DNA of 64,000 bases from Onthophagus taurus (GCF_036711975.1 NC_091971.1:22141501-22205500), one strand, 5' to 3'. Positions 11,124 to 23,279 are shown, counted from the stretch's first letter. Numbers and translations are program-made. The notes: generated from the sequence alone by a model not told the origin.

Positions 11124-12420
11124 CTACACGTCATTATACAAAATAGTAACATATTTAAATTATTTATTAACAATAAAATCGACTTTATCGTTGACTCATA
11201 AAAAATTATAAGTCAATCTGAAAATATCTAGATAAAAGGTATAACTTAAATAGCTCATAATTTCCATTAATAGCGCTAATTTGTCATTCAAACAATTTTA
11301 GGTCAAATACTTTACTTATTCATTACAGTTTAAATTTATTTCAACAAACAAATCATATTAAAACTAAAATTAAATATAACTCTTTATATTTGAGATAAAC
11401 ATTTTAAAACTGTGAATTTGCAATTTTTATTCGGCGTAGAAAAAGTTTACAAACAACATTTGACTCGAGCAGTTTATGGCGGTAAGTAAATCATTTTAAA
11501 TCGAATTTAACAAGACAATTTACGAATATAGACACCAAGGGGGGAATTATTGTTATTAATATGACCTTATAAAGTACCTTTATGTGCTATTTTTAGTTGG
11601 AAGAATATATTTATAGCTATTTTTAGTTTTAATCAAATCAAAAAACACAAACTTACCTTTTTCCATTTCCAAATTGTAACGTGTTGTTATTATTGATATT
11701 CAGACTTGAATTAATCATAATTATAATTGAATAATTTAAATTCACTGAAATATGACACGACTCTCTCACTACTCTACTATAAAGTGATACTACTCTTTAG
11801 AAAATTCATTTCATATTCGCGAATAAATCGACGACAACAAAGTAAATACCGCTAAATAACGTTGTTTAAAGGTGATAATTGAAATCTTGTGCCCGTCAAT
11901 CTTTCGATTAACGAAGGAAAGATGCCGAATTTTTCAAGGACCGCGTTTTAGAGCTGCTTAAATTTAACTGATCCTTCTTTTTAACGGCGTAACTTCTCGA
12001 CATCATAGTCTAATTTATTTGTTAAGGCCAATTAGGATAGATACACCACGTACGTGATGGGCAGGTTAAATACGAAGAAAAATTAAATACAATAAAACTC
12101 CGTCCGTTTTATGAAAAATTTTTAATTTACACTTTAAACTGTTTGAATTAATAATTTTAATGCACCTATATTAGTTAGTGCCGAATAACAATGGCATTAG
12201 AGCTAACACTAGCACTCTCGGTCTCACACCACACCATTTATATATATACAAAAGGAGGCAGCTTCAAGTGCCTTATCACTGAAAACAGTTTCTTCACTCA
12301 AGTTGATGCAGGGGAACCTCAGAGGACACCTCGAAATCCTCAAGGAGCTATGTCTAAATCACCTGATTTAAATTAAAACGGACCTTATAGCGACAGAATA
12401 CAATTTCAACCAGCCGTATA
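11124..12420. other. Intergenic AT-rich region, no confident gene
   Basis: Only scattered short frames are seen. On the plus strand, 11400-11477 reads as a plausible coding tract (…LFGVEKVYKQHLTRAVYG) ending at a GTAAGT donor, but it has no ATG and no sure partner exon. On the minus strand, MINSSLNIN... near 11655-11720 also ends at a GTAAGT. Neither could be joined to a gene. Confidence 0.35.
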
Positions 12421-12424
12421 AGGT

Positions 12425-14590
12425 TATATTTAGAAGCAGGGATGATTGGAAGATGGGTGGGCCTCAACTAAAAAGATGAGCCTGGTACACCGATGCTTCA
12501 AAGACAGTTAGATTCGGAGTAGGTATGGACTAAACTGCCTCTTAGCTCGGACATAACAATTTTCCAAGCAGAAGTTCTTGCTATAAACTTCTGTACCGCT
12601 TTGAACCTACAGAAGGGACAGAAAGGTTCATCCATATTTTCCCAGACAGTCCGACTGATCTGAATGTGACTCCGTACTGATCAGAGAGTGTACCAGCAAC
12701 CTGAGAGAACTCGCTAGGGGCAATGATGTTATCCTATGGTGGATTCCAGGTCACAGTAACATTGAGGGCAATGAGAAGGAGGACACGCTGGACAGAGAGG
12801 CAGCGAACACGCCCTTCATTGGATCCCAACCTGGTTGTGGACTACAAAAGCCACCTAAAACAAATAATCAACAGTTGGGAGGTCTCAAAGATAGCCTTAC
12901 GCTGGAAAGAACTTTCAGGTCACAGACAAGCAAAGAGTATGATAACTCCGTCGCAAAACAACACCAAAGAGCCACCTATAAGAAAATAAAAAAGGACCCA
13001 ACCGAGGAGATAGTAAGGAAGATGAAAGAACTGGTAAAATCCACAGAAATCCCAACAGATCAACAGAAAGGGTTCTTCGTACAGGCTGCAATACCACCAA
13101 GGATATATGGATTACCCAAAATCCATAAACCAGACGTCCCACTACGCCCTGTTGTCAGTGCCATAAATTCTCCCACCTATCAACTAGCAAAACACCTTTC
13201 CAAGATTCTGTCTCCTTTTACAGGTAAAACTGAGTCAAATGTCAGAGATTCCACACATTTTGTAGAATCAATTAGGAGTTAGACCCTCAGGATATGCTGG
13301 TAAATTTTGACGTGGAATCTCTATTCACCAGAGTACCAGTCAAAGATGCCGTGGATGGACTTCGCCAGAAACTGATCCCAGAGGGTTTGCCCAAGTATGT
13401 CCCAGGACTAGTGGAGTACTGCCTATCGTCGACATATTTCAGCTGGAAGGGGGAATTCTACGAGCAATGCGAAGAGGCAGCCATGGGATCACCTCTGCCT
13501 CCTGCGATAGCCAATTTTTACATGGGGATGTTTGAAGAGGAAGCGTTAAAGAAGATACGTCGAAGTTACGTCCATGAGACGTTCGTAATCTGGCAACATG
13601 GAAAAGAGCAACTCCAGGAAATTCTAGACCACCTCAATTCACAGCACCCCATGATAAAATTTACCATGGAAACAGTAACTGCAAAACAGTTGCCTTTCCT
13701 GGATGTGTTAGTCACTAGGAAGAAAGATGGGGGCATGGAACTGGGAGGTAACATCGAGTGCCGCATCACGGAACACGAGAGGGACGTCCGACTAAGGAAG
13801 ATCCAACAATCTGTGGTCGCAGAGCATTGCCATAAAGGAGGATACAGCATAGAGTTCGACAAAACCAAAGTGCTAGCAAGAAACGGACATTACTTCCAAA
13901 GATTGACGAGAGAGGCGATGGAGATTCATCGACATGGGAATAACATGAATAGAGAAGATGGTTGGCAACTCAGCCGCACATGGAAGATGCTAGTGAACTC
14001 AATGAAGCCTTCTCCACCTGGATTTGCCAAAAACAACTTGGTAATTAGACACTAATCAGTTATTAATTACCTTTTCATGTATTTATTGTCAAATTTTAAC
14101 CGAATTCGTCACTTCGAACTTGTTTCTGAAGAAGGTTGCAACATGGCATTCGAAACGTCAAACATTTTTTCAAAAAACGCACCAGAAAGTTTCTAGGTCT
14201 AGTTTTAGTTTAATTAACAACGGCCGTGAAAGCCTTCGTACTTATAAAACCTAAGAGGTTTTATGCCTCAGCAAAGGGTATTTAATGCCTCTTCCACATT
14301 GGACAAGCTGAGGATCAAACTTGTCGACTTTGCAACGACGAGTCAGAAACTGCTTAACATACTGTGCAATTGCGTCGGCAAGACACAAAATTTTCGGTAA
14401 AACTCTCTTGACACCTACAGACATAAAGGTTCAAGACCTCAGGGCAATACTAAGGTTCATCAAGGACCTACATTTGCCCTAAACTTTTGGAGGGCTAAAG
14501 TTACAATAGATCTTATAGGTCGCGGTAACGAGAGGGCCCGCTCCCCTTAGCCCGGCAGCAATAATAATAATAATAACACTAGAACTAAGA
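12425..14590 (+). mobile_element. LINE RNase H/3'-end relic, split by a PLE insertion
   Basis: Degenerate RNase H sequence (WYTDASK near 12480, then ILWWIPGHSNIEGNE near 12728-12770) stops near 12910. The matching LINE C-terminus (CRLCNDESETAEHILCNC, a Cys/His cluster) resumes at 14315-14370. The 3' end is an (AAT)n run at 14560-14580, a tail like those of I-type LINEs. The gap between the two halves is filled by a PLE, so the PLE inserted into this LINE. Confidence 0.7.
12916..14210 (+). mobile_element. Penelope-like element, reverse transcriptase part, inactive
   Basis: The frame starting near 12916 gives PPRIYGLPKIHKPDVPLRPVVSAINSP. After a frameshift near 13275-13290 it continues as VNFDVESLFTRVP, AAMGSPLPPAIANFYMG and PFLDVLVTRKKDGG, ending at a stop at 14053-14055. 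The catalytic YVDD position reads YVHE (near 13568), so both catalytic aspartates are lost. No GIY-YIG domain follows. The 3' tail near 14110-14165 carries CTGAAGAAGGTTGCAACATG...CGAAAC, the same signature as at 52520-52580. It is nested in a LINE relic. Confidence 0.85.
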
Positions 14591-14650
14591 TTAGATCTAC
14601 AACTAGAAACTAAAATACGGGTTAGCCGTTCTTAAGATTAGGGGTCGACA
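14569..14650. repeat. Copy of the dispersed CTAG-rich palindromic repeat
   Basis: AACACTAGAACTAAGATTAG...CAACTAGAAACTAAAATACGGGTTAGCCG matches the repeat arrayed at 62757-63640. It abuts the 3' (AAT)n tail of the LINE relic. Confidence 0.6.
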
Positions 14651-14884
14651 AATAAGAAACTTACTTCTTGTCTTAAAATAAACTTCTTGTCCTGAAAAAA
14701 AAAGTCAAGAAATAGCGACAATTTTATCTTGACCATTTTCTGAAAGCTTCTTCTGTCTTATTTTGATTCAAGAATCTTGAAAATCTTGATATTCCTTATC
14801 TTGATACAACGGTAAATGCCAGTTTAATAATTACGTACCTACTTATTTTATCTGAAGCGTGTGCGGCTATTTTCAATGGCAAGA

Positions 14885-15050
14885 TTTATTAAAACATGCG
14901 GTTCAAAAGTTTCTTTAACTACTGATGGTAGGTGATCATATGAAGGGATATTATAGTATCACTGCTCATTTTGTCGACAATAATTGGAATCTTCCATCAA
15001 TTCTTCTTGACTTCGTTCAGGCCGAAGGAAAACATTCTGGTGAATGAAGA
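14885..15050 (+). mobile_element. hAT transposase fragment
   Basis: GSKVSLTTDG then SYEGYYSITAHFVDNNWNLPSILLDF reads across a small frame disruption. This is the first catalytic Asp region of hAT/ZBED-type transposases (TTDxW...YxxxTAHFID). No other hAT part is seen nearby. Confidence 0.65.
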
Positions 15051-15078
15051 TAAACATTTTCTGTTATCTTCTGTCAAA

Positions 15079-15402
15079 ATGAAATTTTTGAAAACAATTC
15101 CTGAAATAGAAGAAAACTCTCAACAACTACGACTGTCATCACCTGCCTCGAACTGGTCAAGCCAATCGCCATACAGTGTGACATCGGACAAAACCGAATT
15201 TGTTATTGATAGACACCAGTATCCTATAGTGGCACCAAAAACCCAACTACCAACATCACTTCAGAATACGAACCATAATCTGTCGTCGGGAGATGGTCAC
15301 ACTGATATCCTTGTAGTAACATCCCAAGATTCGGCAAATAGTATGGAAGAAGAGTTTGATTTAGGATCAACTTTAGCAAATTACAATATTAAGTTTAAGT
15401 AA
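15079..15402 (+). CDS. Unidentified ORF, about 107 codons from its first ATG
   Basis: An open frame rich in Ser, Thr, Asn and Gln ends EEEFDLGSTLANYNIKFK. I see no recognisable domain. It directly follows a hAT fragment, so it may be part of a mobile element or a chance frame. The adjacent 15403-15677 has no clear content. Confidence 0.2.
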   Translation: MKFLKTIPEIEENSQQLRLSSPASNWSSQSPYSVTSDKTEFVIDRHQYPIVAPKTQLPTSLQNTNHNLSSGDGHTDILVVTSQDSANSMEEEFDLGSTLANYNIKFK

Positions 15403-15677
15403 ATGCCAACATAAATACAACATTATTACTTAGTGTTTTGTTTTACTTACCTTGATGTTCCTAACAATCTTTCAATCATTATCAAAAAAAAGAAAATCAT
15501 ATTGTGTCGCGCAAGCAAATTTGTGGTATTTTGTGGTATACCTCGCTCAGGGTAAATTCGATCAGATTTGTAAGAAAGAAATTTTAACAATCTACGATGG
15601 ACTCGATCAAGGCTTAGGAACTCACACGCATATAAGAGACTCCAAATCAGGCAAGTGTATTCTAACTTACTCAGAAC

Positions 15678-16545
15678 TTAAGCACAATACAAGGTCTTTA
15701 ATAAACTGACACTTGTGAAATATTTAGACATACGCATCACAAAACCTAAGGACCTAAAGGCCTCCGAACACACATTATTGATATGTGTTTTAAAATTAAG
15801 ACTTGCATCAAACAGGACCGCCAAATCCATGTACTTCTCAATACGACTTAAAGTGCTGGCAGCAATATTGTAAGGATATATGCATGGTGACGAGCATCGG
15901 CTATAAGTAAGTACACAACATTTATCTATATTAAGGTTAAGTTTGTAGGTCTTACACCATTGCACTATTGTGTTTAAGTTGCATATCCCAAAATCCGACA
16001 ATCAATGTTTAGAAGTAAGTCATTTATGAAAAGAACAAACAATAGAGGGCCCAAATTTGATCCCTGTGGAACCCCTGAGGTAAGAGTGAACTCATTAGAA
16101 AAATATCCATTGTAAGCAACATAACATTTTCTTTCTATGTTGCCAATAAGAGGACAGAAGTCGAATTGCTGATTCCATGGTGAATCAGATCAAAGGCTTT
16201 GGATAGATCGGTGTATACAACATCCACTTGCCCACGCCGGTGGGCAAGGTGGTACAGATAAACTCGGAAATAGTAGCCAAGTTGGTAATTGTAAAGCGAC
16301 CGGAGACAAAACCATGCTGGGAAGCTGACACAGAGGGGCGTGTGCTGGTGTACATAAAAGAATATAATAACTTTTCAAATAATTTAGCAAAATTGGAAAT
16401 TAATCGAAATTGGTCTATAGTTTGAGAGGGACGTACGATCATCCGTTTTATAAACAGGCACAATTCTTGATCGTTTCCATCGTTCAGGAAATTCACAGGA
16501 CGTAATGGACAAGTTAATAATAAATTTAAGAGAGCAAGCAAATAT
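15678..16545 (-). mobile_element. LINE reverse transcriptase relic
   Basis: On the minus strand, RPSQTIDQFRLISNFAKLFEKLL (RT motif 'R.IS....KLFEK'), then SQHGFVSGRFTITNL, both typical of LINE RT. These are followed in another frame by LNIDKCCVLTYSR...SLNFKTHINNVC. The catalytic DD box is not seen in frame. Several frameshifts are present. Confidence 0.75.
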
Positions 16546-16559
16546 GTAATCTGACGTCG

Positions 16560-17372
16560 CGCCTTTATCTTACCTACATAAACAAATAAGGCGCGACGTC
16601 CTGTCTGGGACGCACCACCTATTCCGATTGGACGGAACCCCCGTCACCCCGCGTAGCTTATTTCTGTTTCTCTTTCATTTGTAATTCATTAAATCGCTCT
16701 TAAAAAATTAGGGAACTCTAATTTTGAAAAACTGATAACGGAATCCGACTACCGACATTATTTGACATATTTCGGTCAAATCCGCGAGGAAATCTACCCA
16801 GCCATTTCGACATAACGGCGTCTTACTAAACCGCGATTTTCCGAGAAACTGTATGGAATATCGAAAAAATAAAACATGCCACTCATTAAGAACACATCAG
16901 GCTACCACCTGTTCAAAATTCAAATTTTTTCGTACGATAGTTTTCGAGAAAAAAAAGTCGCAAAGTTGACAAAGTTGCCGGTACAGTAAAAAATCGGGTA
17001 CTTTTTTCATTTAACTCGCGATAAAAAGAAAACCGTGGATCCGAGTGCGGGAAGTTAGCCCCCATTTTTTGATTTTAAAATTTTTCATTGTTGTTCTAGA
17101 TTGTTCTAGAGTTGTTCTACATTGTTCCAAAGCGGCAAATAGAAAAAATAAAAACTCGGCGAAAAAAATTGAAAAATTGGGTTTTTTGACTAGCCCCCCA
17201 TTTTTGGAAAAATCAGATTTTCTTTGTTGTTCTGGGTTGTTCTAGAAAATTTAGTTATTGTTCTAGAAAATCAAAATTATGGGATACATCATTACGAAGT
17301 TATAACTAAAAATAGGTTTGGTTGCCAAAATGTCTAGTTGATTGCTGTGACCATAGTTTTTCTATTTTCAAT
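16560..17372. repeat. Left arm of a long inverted repeat (foldback/long-TIR element)
   Basis: Sequence 16660-17040 is repeated in inverse orientation at 48060-48440. Sequence 17040-17372 is repeated inverted at 23340-23660. The arm contains repeated GTTGTTCTAGA units. It appears to be one end of a long-TIR DNA element later filled by other transposons. No ORF of significance. Confidence 0.65.
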
Positions 17373-17772
17373 TCCATAAAAAAAAAAGGTTTTTCTGGTT
17401 ACACGGACATTAATTTTGCAAAATCATATCTTCTTAAAAATACAGCAAAATGCAAATCTTACAAGAAAAATAATTGTTACGACTCTTAGTTACTTCTAAG
17501 TTACACTTAAAAATGTAAATTAATAACGCAAAACAAAGTGGCAAAATGTCAAGTATGCTTTGAATTCGTGAATGAAAGCCTACTAAAGATGACAAATTAA
17601 TTCAGTTGTCAATTTTCGTTGATTAGAAGCGTCATGAGTGGTCATTATTCTGCCTTATTCTGCATGGCCACTGTGTTCGGCATGTATGTATGTAGGAAGG
17701 CGGAGGGTATGCTACGCACACAGCACCTAGGCCCCAACGGGCCCCTTGTACATCCTCCTACACTGTCTCCGG

Positions 17773-18935
17773 CTACATCAACCAGCCTAAGGAATTTCCG
17801 AAGGCTAGGATACAGCTCAGAGGTGTGTTCCTGATGCCATCTGTGGTCGGCCATTCCTCTCCGAAGTCTCTCATTCTGAGGTCTTGCAGAGGGGGGCATT
17901 CACACAAGATGTGTCGGACCATCTCCTCGCTCTCTTTACAGAGGCGACAGAGAGGACTAATAGCAAGCTTAAGGTTATAAAGATGCTTGTTTACCTTACA
18001 GTGACCCGTGACGAGTCCCGTTATAGTTCGTAGAGCGTTTCTACCAAGCCTTACGAAAGACAAGGCTGCCTCTGCTGAAGGATAATGTAATACTTCCTTA
18101 GACAGATGGCAACCCTTAACCCTATCCCACCAGTTCATGAACTTTTTGTGGGTAAAATCTTTAATTATCTCAATCTGAGTTGATAAGGACGGAGCGATTA
18201 TCGGTTCAGGCGAACATGGCGCTCGCTTGGCAGCCCTTTTGGCAAGCCTATCAGCGTGCTTGTTACCTGAACAAGTCGAGTGTCCTTTTATCCATTGAAG
18301 TATGACACAGTTATGCACTGCGGCCTCCTCCAATGTCAGATGACAACCCATAACAAGTCCTGAGGTAATTGTTATTCTACTCAGGGCTAAAATAGCTTGT
18401 CTACTGTCAGTATAAATTGTAAAAGTCTTACCTACCAAGTTGGATCTGACAATAACGCCAGCGGCAAGTTGTATGGCGATTAACTCCGCCTGTATGACGG
18501 TGGTACTTATACCTAAAGGTTCAGATACGTGGAGTCGGAGATCGTACGAGAAGACTCCGGCTCCAGCTCCTTCCCGTCTCTTTGAACCATCAGTGTAGAT
18601 TTTAAGGCTGTTTTTTACCTCTACTTCTGTGGAGCTTGGGTGGGTGAGATATTTCTTCGTAAAAATGTGTTGTAGGGGTGTAAAGTCCGTTACACACTCC
18701 AGAATTGGTGAGTAATCCACCATTTCATTCCAGAGATTGGCATTTTTACTATTTCTCTCACCCATTAGAATTCCTGCTGCTCGCAGTCGAGTCATGGTTA
18801 CCAATGCCACCTCTTGGATGAACAAATGAAGTGGCGTTAGGTTTAACATGTTTTCCATGGCTGCAGTGGGGGTAGTCCGCAGCGCACCTGTAACATACAA
18901 ACACGCAAGTCTCTGTACTTTATTAAGTGCAGTAG
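17773..18935 (-). mobile_element. 5'-truncated LINE with intact RNase H and C-terminal Cys/His domain
   Basis: An uninterrupted minus-strand frame of nearly 390 codons starts within the RT thumb (KVQRLACLYVTGALRTTP). It contains an RNase H domain: IYTDGSKRREGAGAG, VIQAELIAIQLAA with catalytic Glu, IYTDSRQAIL, and WIKGHSTCSGNKHADRLAK. A Cys/His cluster CRLCKESEEMVRHILCECP follows. Its upstream part is missing, so it is a dead-on-arrival 5' truncation. The open frame suggests fairly recent insertion. An R1/I-like LINE clade is likely, since these carry RNase H. Confidence 0.85.
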
Positions 18936-19725
18936 TGGATGTAGACTGTGTTCGGCATGTTAGCAGGGATCTTCGAGTTTCCTCTTCTGTTATTCAGCGT
19001 TTATGGAATCGGTTTCGGGAGATTGGCCAACATGTTAGCAGAGCTGGATAAGGTCGAAATCGAAAAAGTAGTCAAAATCAAGACCGATTTCTTGTCCTTT
19101 TTTGTCTACATACGCGTACTGCCACAGCATGAGACCTCCTAAACGACCTAAGACGAGCACATAGAATAGAAATTTCTGATCAAACTGTTAGAAATAGATT
19201 AAAAGAAGCGAATTTGAAACCTAGAAAACCTGTCCGCGAACCACGCCTTACGCAGCATCACAAAGCAGCGCGAATGAGGTTAGCTCTGGATTACAGAGAT
19301 TGGCAACTTCGTCACTGGACGCCTGTACTGTTTACAGACGAGTCCAGATTTCGGTTAACTCGTTCCGATGGTCGAGTACGTGTATATAGACGTCCTGATG
19401 AATGCTACGCAGCCGCTACTATACAGGAAGTGGATAGATTTGGTCGGGATCTGTTATGGTTTCGGCTGGAATCAGTATAGACAACAGAACTGATCTTGTT
19501 GTTGTTTCTAGTAGACTAAATGCCATGAATTATATCAAAAACATCTTGGAGAACCATATGGTGCCTACGTCATATGGGGTCGGTCAAAATTTCATCCTAA
19601 TGCAGAACAATGCAAAGCCACATACCGCCGGCATCACCAGAAAGTTTTTGCAATTCAGATCATGAAATGTCCGGCTTTAAGTCCTGACCTGAATCCTATT
19701 GAACACGTCCTATTCAATTGAGATA
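18936..19725 (+). pseudogene. Tc1-like transposase, decayed
   Basis: Pieces in different frames give the paired-like HTH (RHVSRDLRVSSSVIQRLWNRF), a second HTH (SDQTVRNRLKEANLKPRKP), VLFTDESRF with the first catalytic Asp, then SVMVSAGISI, FILMQNNAKPHTA and LSPDLNPIEHV. The usual MQDNARPH Asp reads Asn (MQNNA), so the second catalytic residue is lost in addition to the frameshifts. Confidence 0.85.
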
Positions 19726-19776
19726 GCAAAATAGCAGTAGCTAAAAATAGCTAATGGCTACTGCTATTTTTCTACC

Positions 19777-20210
19777 TTAAGCGCCATTCACACGATCAAT
19801 ATACATATAATATTGTCAATATCTAAGTATTGACAATATTATTGAACGTGTGAATAGAAAGATTGACATATTGTCAATATTAAAAATATTGATGGGATGG
19901 TTTGACGAAAACGAAAATATTTGATATATTGACAGTCTGAGGGAGATATTGACCACCCTACGTTAGTAGGATTATATTACGGATTATATCGCGTACTAAT
20001 GAATTCAGACAGATATACTTTAATGGACGAAAGTGCTATTAACTCCCAGGATGGTTCATTAACACATGTTAACATGACATGACATCTTTGACAGCCAACG
20101 CAAAACTAAGTAGATTGTCAATAAATATTGATAGTTTGAAGCAATTACAGTTTGTCAATATTTATTGGCCGTATTGACAATAGATATTGATCGTGTGAAG
20201 GGCGCTTTAA
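19777..20210. mobile_element. Complete TTAA-flanked MITE, 426 bp
   Basis: The ends GCGCCATTCACACGATCAATAT (19781) and the inverse ATATTGATCGTGTGAAGGGCGC are near-perfect inverted repeats. They are flanked by TTAA at 19777-19780 and 20207-20210, the target duplication of piggyBac-type transposases. The interior has many TATTGACAATATT palindromes and no ORF. A small hairpin (TAGCAGTAGC...GCTACTGCTA) lies just upstream, at about 19731-19770. Confidence 0.8.
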
Positions 20211-20578
20211 ATGAATGGGAAATCATGAAACTTCAAGGCTATATTTCTCGAAAATTTTGTTATGTAGCTAGTATTAATTTTGGCGGTACTAAATTCAGAA
20301 AAAAATCCTCTTTCATATTCCATAATAAAAATGGGGGATTGCTATTTGAAAAAATAGCGATGACGTCGGAACTTGTTTAAAAATGGCGGAAAAAATTTGA
20401 AATCTATACCAAAAAATTGTAAAAAATTTAAATCCTTAGACCCGTCTCAGCGATTTTTCCATAAACTGTTATTAGTTGTTTTAACAAATTTATCCGTTAC
20501 TTTTGGGAAGCTCTGTATAATTCTTCATCCGAATTTTAATATTTTATTTTATTAATATATGAGAAAGAATGTAGTATA
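20211..20578. other. AT-rich spacer, nothing recognised
   Basis: Only chance frames. It lies between the TTAA MITE and the TA target site of the mariner element. Confidence 0.4.
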
Positions 20579-23279
20579 CAGGATGTCTCACGTAACTGGT
20601 TCGTTAGAACTTTTTTAGGTTCCACTATTCGTAGAGGTTTGAAATTTTGGTAGGATGGGTTGTTCATTCTAAACTTTCAATCTAAAATATTTTCAAGATG
20701 GCCACCACTTCCGGTCTACCGGAAGTAGACCACAACTTCGTTATTTTAAATGGAATGCTATAGTTTTTATTACACCTTTAAAATTATACATAAAAAAATA
20801 TGTTGACTTTGATAAAAGTTGTTGGTACCTAGCATTTTTTGTTTTCAAGTTATTTTGATTTTAAGCTTTTTTTGGCAAATTTCACCATGCTTTTTAAAAG
20901 CCCATATCTCAGTTAACGTTCATTAAAAAAACCTCTAAATTGGCACGATTACTCTTCAGATGTTGTCAAATAGATTGTCATTTCTTGTATCAGAGTATCT
21001 TATACAGGGTGGTCAAAAATTGAATTACCGTTTCTCCATATTCAATGGCTAGAAAGTCGAAAATTTTAAATGGAATGCCCCGTATTTTTTTACCCTATCA
21101 GAAAGGGAATTTAATTCTCTACAAATTATCTGTAAACATTCCTATACCTATTTATTGTAGTTTCCCTGATATTGGGAAATTAATCAAAGCATGCACGGAA
21201 TGCGGGAAAACGTTTGATTTTTTTATTAGAAGGCCATGGAATTTTGGCAGTTTTTGGTCCATATTTGTGTTATTGTTGTTGTTACTTACTTTTGATCACG
21301 AGTGAAAGTCATTGTATATCATGGCAAATTATTCCAACGCCGATATTTTAAATTTGTTTTATATTCATGGCGAATGTAATAAATTTTTGGATAGGACGTG
21401 TCGAACATTTAATGAGAGATATCCAAACCTAACGACTATCACAAAAAAAAAATTTCGAAAAATTGAAAAGGGTTTTCTTAGTTCTACAAACATCGAAACA
21501 ACAAGAAACCGTAAATTCCCTATCACCAGTGATGAAGATAATGAAATAAATGTCTCATCATATTTTATTGCTTACCCAAATTCTTCAGTAAGAGGTGCCT
21601 CGGTCGATTTAGGTAAGTAATATCTGCTAAGAAAACTTCCTTAGTAAATAAAGTGAACTCTTTAGGAATATCTCGCCCATCATTGAATATCATCGAATAT
21701 TATGCCGATACTAAATGCATACAATATCTTACAGGGCCTTTTTCCGGAAGATTACATAAAACGACAGCAATTTTGCGAATTTATGTTAGTTAAAATTCAA
21801 GAAAATCCTTTATTTTTATCGCGATTTATTTGGACGGATGAATCAAAATTTTCGAGGGAGGGTATTGTTAATAGACACAATTTACATATTTGGGCTGCCT
21901 CATGCTGTCAGAGAGGCAAATTTTCAACAAAAATTTAGTTTTAACGTTTTTGTTTTGTTAATGGGAAACCAATTTCGTTTTGAAATTTACGATGAAAATT
22001 TAAATAGTCAACGATACTTAAAAATTTTAAGAGGTACAGTACTGATTTTTGCGAAAGTGTGCCTCTTAACACATTTATAAATTGTTGGTATCAACTGGAT
22101 GGAGCTCCAGCACACTCTTCAGGGCAAATTTACCAACAATTAAACAATTTGTTTGATGACCGGTGGATTGGAAGAAATGGACCATGGCAATGGCCTCCAC
22201 GATCTCCAGATTTAACACCATTGGATTTTTATTTGTGGGGTCACTTAAAAAATCAAGTGTACAATTCACCGGTCAACACGCGTCAAGAGTTGCGTGCACT
22301 ACGTACTATTGATGGCGACCAACTTCTACGGGCCACAACCGTAGAAGTCGAAAGAAGAGTTGAAAAATGTTTAATGATGAATGGTCAGCATATTAAACAG
22401 TTTTAATTTTTTTATAATTTTAAGTTTTTGTTTTTTTATATGTTATTCATTCTAATTTCTGTTATTAAATTGTTGTTTTTTATTGTTTCATTTATTCGTT
22501 TTTCTGTTGGTTATTTTTGGTAAATAAAAGCGAGCAAGCTAAAGGTTATTCAACCATAGTTAATTGTAGAAATAATACCAATAATAATTTAAATAAATTC
22601 AACGATGAACTGTCAAAATGTCTTGACCTGCTAACAAAAACACAAACGGGCTTTGGGATTCTATGTCTGATTTTGATTAATTTTCCAATATCAGGGAAAC
22701 TACAATAAATACGTATAGGAATGTTTATAAATAATTTGTAGAGAATTAAATTTCCTTTCTGATAGGGTAAAGAAATATGGGGTGTTCCATTTAAAATTTT
22801 CGACTTTCTCGCAGTTGAATATTGAGAAACGATAATTCAATTTTTGACCAGCCTGTATAAGATTCTCTGATACAACAAATGACAATCTATTTGGCAACAT
22901 CTGTAGAGTAGTCGTGCCAATGCAGAGCTTTTTTGAATGATCGTTAGCTGAGATATGGGCTTTTAAAGACCATGGTGAAATTTGTCAAAAAACACTTAAA
23001 ATCAAAATAACTCGAAAACAAAAAACGCTAGGTACCAACAACTTTTATTAAAGTCAACATATTTTTTTACGTATAATTGAAAGGTGTAATAAAAACTATA
23101 GCATTCTATTTAAAATAACGAAGTTGTGGTCTACTTCCGGTAGACCGGAAGGGGTGGCCATCTTGAAAATATTTTAGATCGAAAGTTTAGAATAAACAAT
23201 CCATGCTACCAAAATTTCAAACCACTACGAATAGTGGAACCTTAAAAGGTTCTAACGAACCAGTTACGTGAGACACCTG
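20579..23279 (+). mobile_element. Full-length DD41D mariner-type transposon with ~0.6 kb inverted repeats
   Basis: It begins CAGGATGTCTCACGTAAC and ends GTTACGTGAGACACCTG with TA on both sides, the Tc1/mariner target duplication. Inverted arms run from 20579 to about 21195 and from about 22670 to 23279, with strong similarity. Between them lies a transposase relic. Both termini are present, so this is a structurally complete copy. Confidence 0.85.
21321..22406 (+). pseudogene. DD41D mariner transposase, frameshifted
   Basis: The N-terminal HTH region starts MANYSNADILNLFYIHGEC at 21321. The catalytic core has FIWTDESKFSREG near 21826-21865, YQLDGAPAHS near 22090, and RSPDLTPLDFYLWGHLK near 22200-22245. 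The Asp of LDG and the Asp of PLDF are separated by 41 residues. Frame shifts occur near 21620-21700, 21900 and 22040-22060. All three catalytic Asp codons survive, and the protein end HIKQF is intact. Confidence 0.85.
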
